NCBI GenBank assembly: GCA_023266335.1
Contig: JAHFQJ010000010.1
Span: 1-61,000 of the forward strand
Direction of reading: 5' to 3'
Length of the DNA stretch: 61,000 bases
Origin: Burkholderiaceae bacterium
Lineage (GTDB): Bacteria; Pseudomonadota; Gammaproteobacteria; Burkholderiales; Burkholderiaceae
Positions within the stretch are counted from its first letter, which is position 1; every line of letters starts with the position of its first letter. Below are positions 57,561-61,000 of this stretch, one piece after another. The notes under the pieces were generated by a model. The model had not been told where the DNA came from. It made no database searches and saw only the letters and a list, made by a program, of their open reading frames with translations. Both the position numbers and the translations under genes were made by a program.

Positions 57561-60500
57561 ATGAGTGATATTTTCTCCAAAGAGATAAATCAACAGTTGG
57601 GTGATTCAAAAAGTAAGAAAAGTATAATATTAAAGCCAACAATTATTGGCACTATAAAAGTAAAAAATAAATATCTAAAGCCAAATGCAATCGCTCAAGT
57701 TAGCGGCTCAGTTTGTATGCTCGGCACAAAAAAAATAGAAGAACTCCAATCTAGTTTGCCAGTTAATTCTAATAGTTTGCTTGATATTAAATCGGTTGTT
57801 CAATTAGCCTTACAAGCAACTATCGCAGTTTCTGCGTTAGCAGCTGGTGCTTCTTATGCGAATACAGAATTTTCTGGCAGTGGTGCTCTTTTAAATAATA
57901 CTAAAAGTGCAAACGCAAGTGCAACAAATACTACTGCTATTGGTGATAATGCAACTGCTAGCATGATAAACAGTGTGGCACTTGGTGCTAATTCTGTAGC
58001 AAATGAAGCGGATACAGTGAGTGTTGGTTCATCAGGCAACACAAGAAAGATTACTAATGTTTCAAGTGGGACTAACCCAACAGATGCAGTAAATCTTGGA
58101 CAATTAACTACTACTAACAGCAATTTACAATCAGTTGATGACAATTTACATTTAGTTAGCTCAAGTGTTGATGCAGTTAGCTCTGGTTTAGTTACAACAA
58201 ATTCAAATGTTGCAGTAAATAGTTCTAACATTACGGCAGTTAGCTCTAGTTTAACATCAGTTAGTTCAAGTGTTGATGCGGTTAGCTCATCTTTAACTAC
58301 AACAAATTCAAATGTTGCATCAGTAAGCTCGGCTTTGACTACAACAAATTCTAATGTTGCAGATTTAAGTACAAACTTAAACGTTACAAATACAGCAGTT
58401 AATGCTAATACTTCAGCTATTTCTACAGTAAGTTCGGCTTTAACTACAACGAATTCTAATGTTACAGCAGTAAGCTCAGCTTTAACTACAACAAATTCTA
58501 ACGTTGCATCAGTAAGTTCTGGCTTAACTTCAGCTAACTCAAATATTGCAAATTTAAGCACAAACTTAAACGTTACAAATACAGCAGTTAATGCTAATAC
58601 CTCAGCTATTTCTACAGTAAGTTCAGCTTTAACTACAACAAATTCTAATGTTACAGCAGTAAGTTCAGCTTTAGTTACAACGAACTCAAATGTTGCAGTT
58701 AATAGCTCTAATATTTCTGCAGTTAGCACAAGTTTAGATGTTACAAACACAGCATTAAACTCAGTTAGTTCTAGTTTAACTACAACTAATTCTAACGTTG
58801 CATCAGTAAGCTCGGCTTTAGTTACAACAAATTCAAATGTTGCAGATTTAAGCACAAACTTAAACGTTACAAATACAGCAGTTAATGCTAATACATCAGC
58901 TATTTCTACAGTAAGCTCGGCTTTAACTACAACAAATTCAAACGTTGCAGTAAATAGTTCTAACATTACGGCAGTTAGCTCTGGTTTAACAGCGGTTAGT
59001 TCAAGTGTTGATGCGGTTAGTTCTTCTTTAGTTACAACAAATTCAAATGTTGCGTCAGTGAGTTCTGGCTTAACTTCAGCTAACTCAAATATTGCAGATT
59101 TAAGCACAAACTTAAACGTTACGAATACAGCAGTTAATGCTAATACCTCAGCTATTTCTACAGTAAGTTCAGGTTTAACTACAACAAATTCAAACGTTGC
59201 AGTAAATAGTTCTAACATTACGGCAGTTAGCTCTGGTTTAACAGCGGTTAGTTCAAGTGTTGATGCGGTTAGTTCTTCTTTAGTTACAACAAATTCAAAT
59301 GTTGCGTCAGTGAGTTCTGGCTTAACTTCAGCTAACTCAAATATTGCAAATTTAAGCACAAACTTAAATGTTACAAATACAGCAGTTAATGCTAATACCT
59401 CAGCTATTTCTACAGTAAGTTCGGCTTTAACTACGACAAATTCAAATGTTGCAGTTAACAGCTCTAACATTTCTGCAGTTAGCTCTAACTTGATTTCGAC
59501 AGATTCAAATGTTGCTTCAGTAAGTTCAGCTTTAGTTACAACAAACTCAAATGTTGCAGTTAACAGCTCTAATATTTCGTCTGTAAGCACAAGTTTAGAT
59601 GTTACAAACACAGCGTTAAACGCAGTTAGCTCTAACTTGATTTCAACAGATTCAAATGTTACATCAGTAAGTTCAGCTTTAGTTACAACAAATTCAAATG
59701 TTGCAGTTAACAGCTCTAACATTTCATCTGTAAGTACAAGTTTAGATGTTACAAACACAGCATTAAACGCAGTTAGCTCTAACTTGATTTCAACAGATTC
59801 AAATGTTACATCAGTAAGTTCAGCTTTAGTTACAACAAATTCAAATGTTGCAGTTAATAGCTCTAATATTTCATCTGTAAGCACAAGTTTAGATGTTACA
59901 AATACAGCATTAAACTCAGTTAGCTCTAGTTTAACTACAACGAATTCTAATGTTGCGGTTAATAGCTCTAATATTTCATCTGTAAGCACAAGTTTAGATG
60001 TTACAAATACAGCATTAAACTCAGTTAGCTCTAGTTTAACTACAACGAATTCTAATGTTGCATCAGTAAGCTCAGCTTTAGTTACAACAAACTCAAATGT
60101 TGCAGTTAATAGCTCTAATATTTCATCTGTAAGTTCATCTTTAACTACAACAGATTCTAATGTTGCGTCAGTAAGTTCAGCTTTAGTTACGACAAACTCA
60201 AATGTTGCAGTTAATAGCTCTAATATTTCTGCAGTTAGTTCTAACTTGATTTCAACAGATTCTAACGTTGCGTCAGTAAGCTCAGCTTTAGTTACGACAA
60301 ACTCAAATGTTGCAGTTAACAGCTCTAATATTTCATCTGTAAGTACAAGTTTAGATGTTACAAACACAGCATTAAATTCAGTTAGCTCTAGTTTAACTAC
60401 AACAGATTCTAATGTTGCATCAGTAAGTTCAGCTTTAGTTACAACGAACTCAAATGTTGCAGTTAATAGCTCTAACATTTCATCTGTAAGCACAAGTTTA

Positions 60501-61000
60501 GATGTTACAAACACAGCATTAAATTCAGTTAGCTCTAGTTTAACTACAACAGATTCTAACGTTGCATCAGTAAGCTCGTCTTTAGTTACGACAAACTCAA
60601 ATGTTGCAGTTAACAGCTCTAATATTTCTGCAGTTAGTTCTAACTTGATTTCAACAGATTCTAACGTTGCATCAGTAAGCTCGTCTTTAGTTACGACAAA
60701 CTCAAATGTTGCAGTTAATAGCTCTAATATTTCTGCAGTTAGCTCTAGTTTAACTACAACAGATTCTAACGTTGCATCAGTAAGTTCAGCTTTAGTTACG
60801 ACAAACTCAAATGTTGCGGTTAATAGCTCTAACATTTCTGCAGTTAGTTCTAACTTGATTTCAACAGATTCTAACGTTGCGTCAGTAAGTTCAGCTTTAG
60901 TTACGACAAACTTGAATGTTGCGGTTAATAGCTCTAACATTTCATCAGTAAGTTCAGCTTTAGTTACAACAAACTCAAATGTTGCAGTTAATAGCTCTAA
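57561..61000 (+). CDS. Trimeric autotransporter adhesin (YadA-like), cut by the window end
   Basis: Open for 1146 codons to the window end with no stop; the C-terminal membrane anchor is outside. AAGAGG precedes the ATG. Residues 1-78 form a long polar leader, 79-99 a hydrophobic segment ([18 protein letters not shown]) and ASYA a likely signal cleavage site near residue 100. A short head carries YadA-type [11 protein letters not shown] and a neck [17 protein letters not shown] then TDAVNLGQL (151-182). The rest is a stalk of near-identical 7- and 14-residue units such as [21 protein letters not shown] and TDSNVAS, made almost only of Ser, Thr, Asn, Val, Ala and Leu. It should form a parallel trimeric coiled coil projecting from the outer membrane and bind host or self surfaces. 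Confidence 0.9.
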   Translation, partial: MSDIFSKEINQQLGDSKSKKSIILKPTIIGTIKVKNKYLKPNAIAQVSGSVCMLGTKKIEELQSSLPVNSNSLLDIKSVVQLALQATIAVSALAAGASYANTEFSGSGALLNNTKSANASATNTTAIGDNATASMINSVALGANSVANEADTVSVGSSGNTRKITNVSSGTNPTDAVNLGQLTTTNSNLQSVDDNLHLVSSSVDAVSSGLVTTNSNVAVNSSNITAVSSSLTSVSSSVDAVSSSLTTTNSNVASVSSALTTTNSNVADLSTNLNVTNTAVNANTSAISTVSSALTTTNSNVTAVSSALTTTNSNVASVSSGLTSANSNIANLSTNLNVTNTAVNANTSAISTVSSALTTTNSNVTAVSSALVTTNSNVAVNSSNISAVSTSLDVTNTALNSVSSSLTTTNSNVASVSSALVTTNSNVADLSTNLNVTNTAVNANTSAISTVSSALTTTNSNVAVNSSNITAVSSGLTAVSSSVDAVSSSLVTTNSNVASVSSGLTSANSNIADLSTNLNVTNTAVNANTSAISTVSSGLTTTNSNVAVNSSNITAVSSGLTAVSSSVDAVSSSLVTTNSNVASVSSGLTSANSNIANLSTNLNVTNTAVNANTSAISTVSSALTTTNSNVAVNSSNISAVSSNLISTDSNVASVSSALVTTNSNVAVNSSNISSVSTSLDVTNTALNAVSSNLISTDSNVTSVSSALVTTNSNVAVNSSNISSVSTSLDVTNTALNAVSSNLISTDSNVTSVSSALVTTNSNVAVNSSNISSVSTSLDVTNTALNSVSSSLTTTNSNVAVNSSNISSVSTSLDVTNTALNSVSSSLTTTNSNVASVSSALVTTNSNVAVNSSNISSVSSSLTTTDSNVASVSSALVTTNSNVAVNSSNISAVSSNLISTDSNVASVSSALVTTNSNVAVNSSNISSVSTSLDVTNTALNSVSSSLTTTDSNVASVSSALVTTNSNVAVNSSNISSVSTSLDVTNTALNSVSSSLTTTDSNVASVSSSLVTTNSNVAVNSSNISAVSSNLISTDSNVASVSSSLVTTNSNVAVNSSNISAVSSSLTTTDSNVASVSSALVTTNSNVAVNSSNISAVSSNLISTDSNVASVSSALVTTNLNVAVNSSNISSVSSALVTTNSNVAVNSS

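Noticed and set aside
57854-60940. A 1028-codon open frame on the minus strand across the adhesin stalk
   Set aside because: It is the antisense of the repeat-rich stalk; the plus strand has a ribosome site, signal segment and YadA head motifs, while the minus product is only a mirrored repeat.
57561-61000. CRISPR-like periodic repeats
   Set aside because: The periodicity is in multiples of 21 and 42 bases, stays in a reading frame and has no unique spacers; it encodes a protein stalk.

Overview
The window looks like part of the chromosome of an AT-rich, host-associated betaproteobacterium related to Burkholderiales. The evidence is gene content and order. There is a complete atpIBEFHAGDC operon followed by priA, a hisC-tyrA pair, a metX/metW neighbourhood, and a separate heptose-7-phosphate kinase. 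AtpA, the thioredoxin-like ferredoxin and the ascD-type reductase also read like betaproteobacterial proteins. Coding density is moderate, intergenic DNA is very AT-rich, and many intergenic spaces hold short repeats. I saw no rRNA, tRNA or CRISPR array. The host-associated lifestyle is inferred from a DotB-like type IVB secretion ATPase, a papain-like (AvrRpt2/C70-like) protease, a lipase-like protein, a secreted RNase T2, a 1313-residue orphan protein and a long trimeric autotransporter adhesin.

Layout. 1-120: end of an IS with the start of a zinc-ribbon transposase. 257-6333: a quinone oxidoreductase, a small gene under a (TA)n-spaced promoter, and an RND efflux pair. 6356-9761 (minus): papain-like protease, gltX, a small gene, yajC, DUF805. 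10119-22900 (plus): heptose kinase, the ATP synthase operon from a consensus sigma-70 promoter, then priA. The ATP synthase operon is interrupted by at least five small cysteine-containing orphan genes: four between atpA and atpG (one frameshifted) and one between atpD and atpC, with another between atpC and priA. 23060-24641 (minus): rdgB and an EamA transporter. 25141-33722 (plus): giant orphan, tyrosine recombinase, pabA/trpG, glnD. 33785-41209 (mostly minus): yidC, bioD, a flavin/iron-sulfur reductase, ferredoxin, purC, dotB-like, ispF, with a disordered orphan at 35616 on plus. 41316-45255 (plus): glycosyltransferase, RNase T2, an orphan, a lipase-like protein. 45632-57384 (plus): metX, metW, a PemI/PemK-type toxin-antitoxin pair, a PilS-like kinase, rnr, hisC, tyrA, ddl, a pcm-like gene. 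57561-61000: adhesin, running off the window.

Repeats. Four kinds are visible: a perfect 132-bp inverted repeat at 1319-1450 and 46884-47015; a diverged family of about 112-127 bp MITE-like elements with ATACTAAT/ATACTCA-type ends (seven copies or pieces); a 115-bp MITE whose ends match the IS at the window start; and short palindromes of the GTCATTCCCGC type.

Two signals look most novel. One is the set of small cysteine-containing proteins inserted in housekeeping operons, some of which look related to each other. The other is the probable phase-variable promoter at 1772-1798, where the whole spacer between TTGACA and TATACT is a TA repeat. All functions are read from sequence by eye; no database search was possible.
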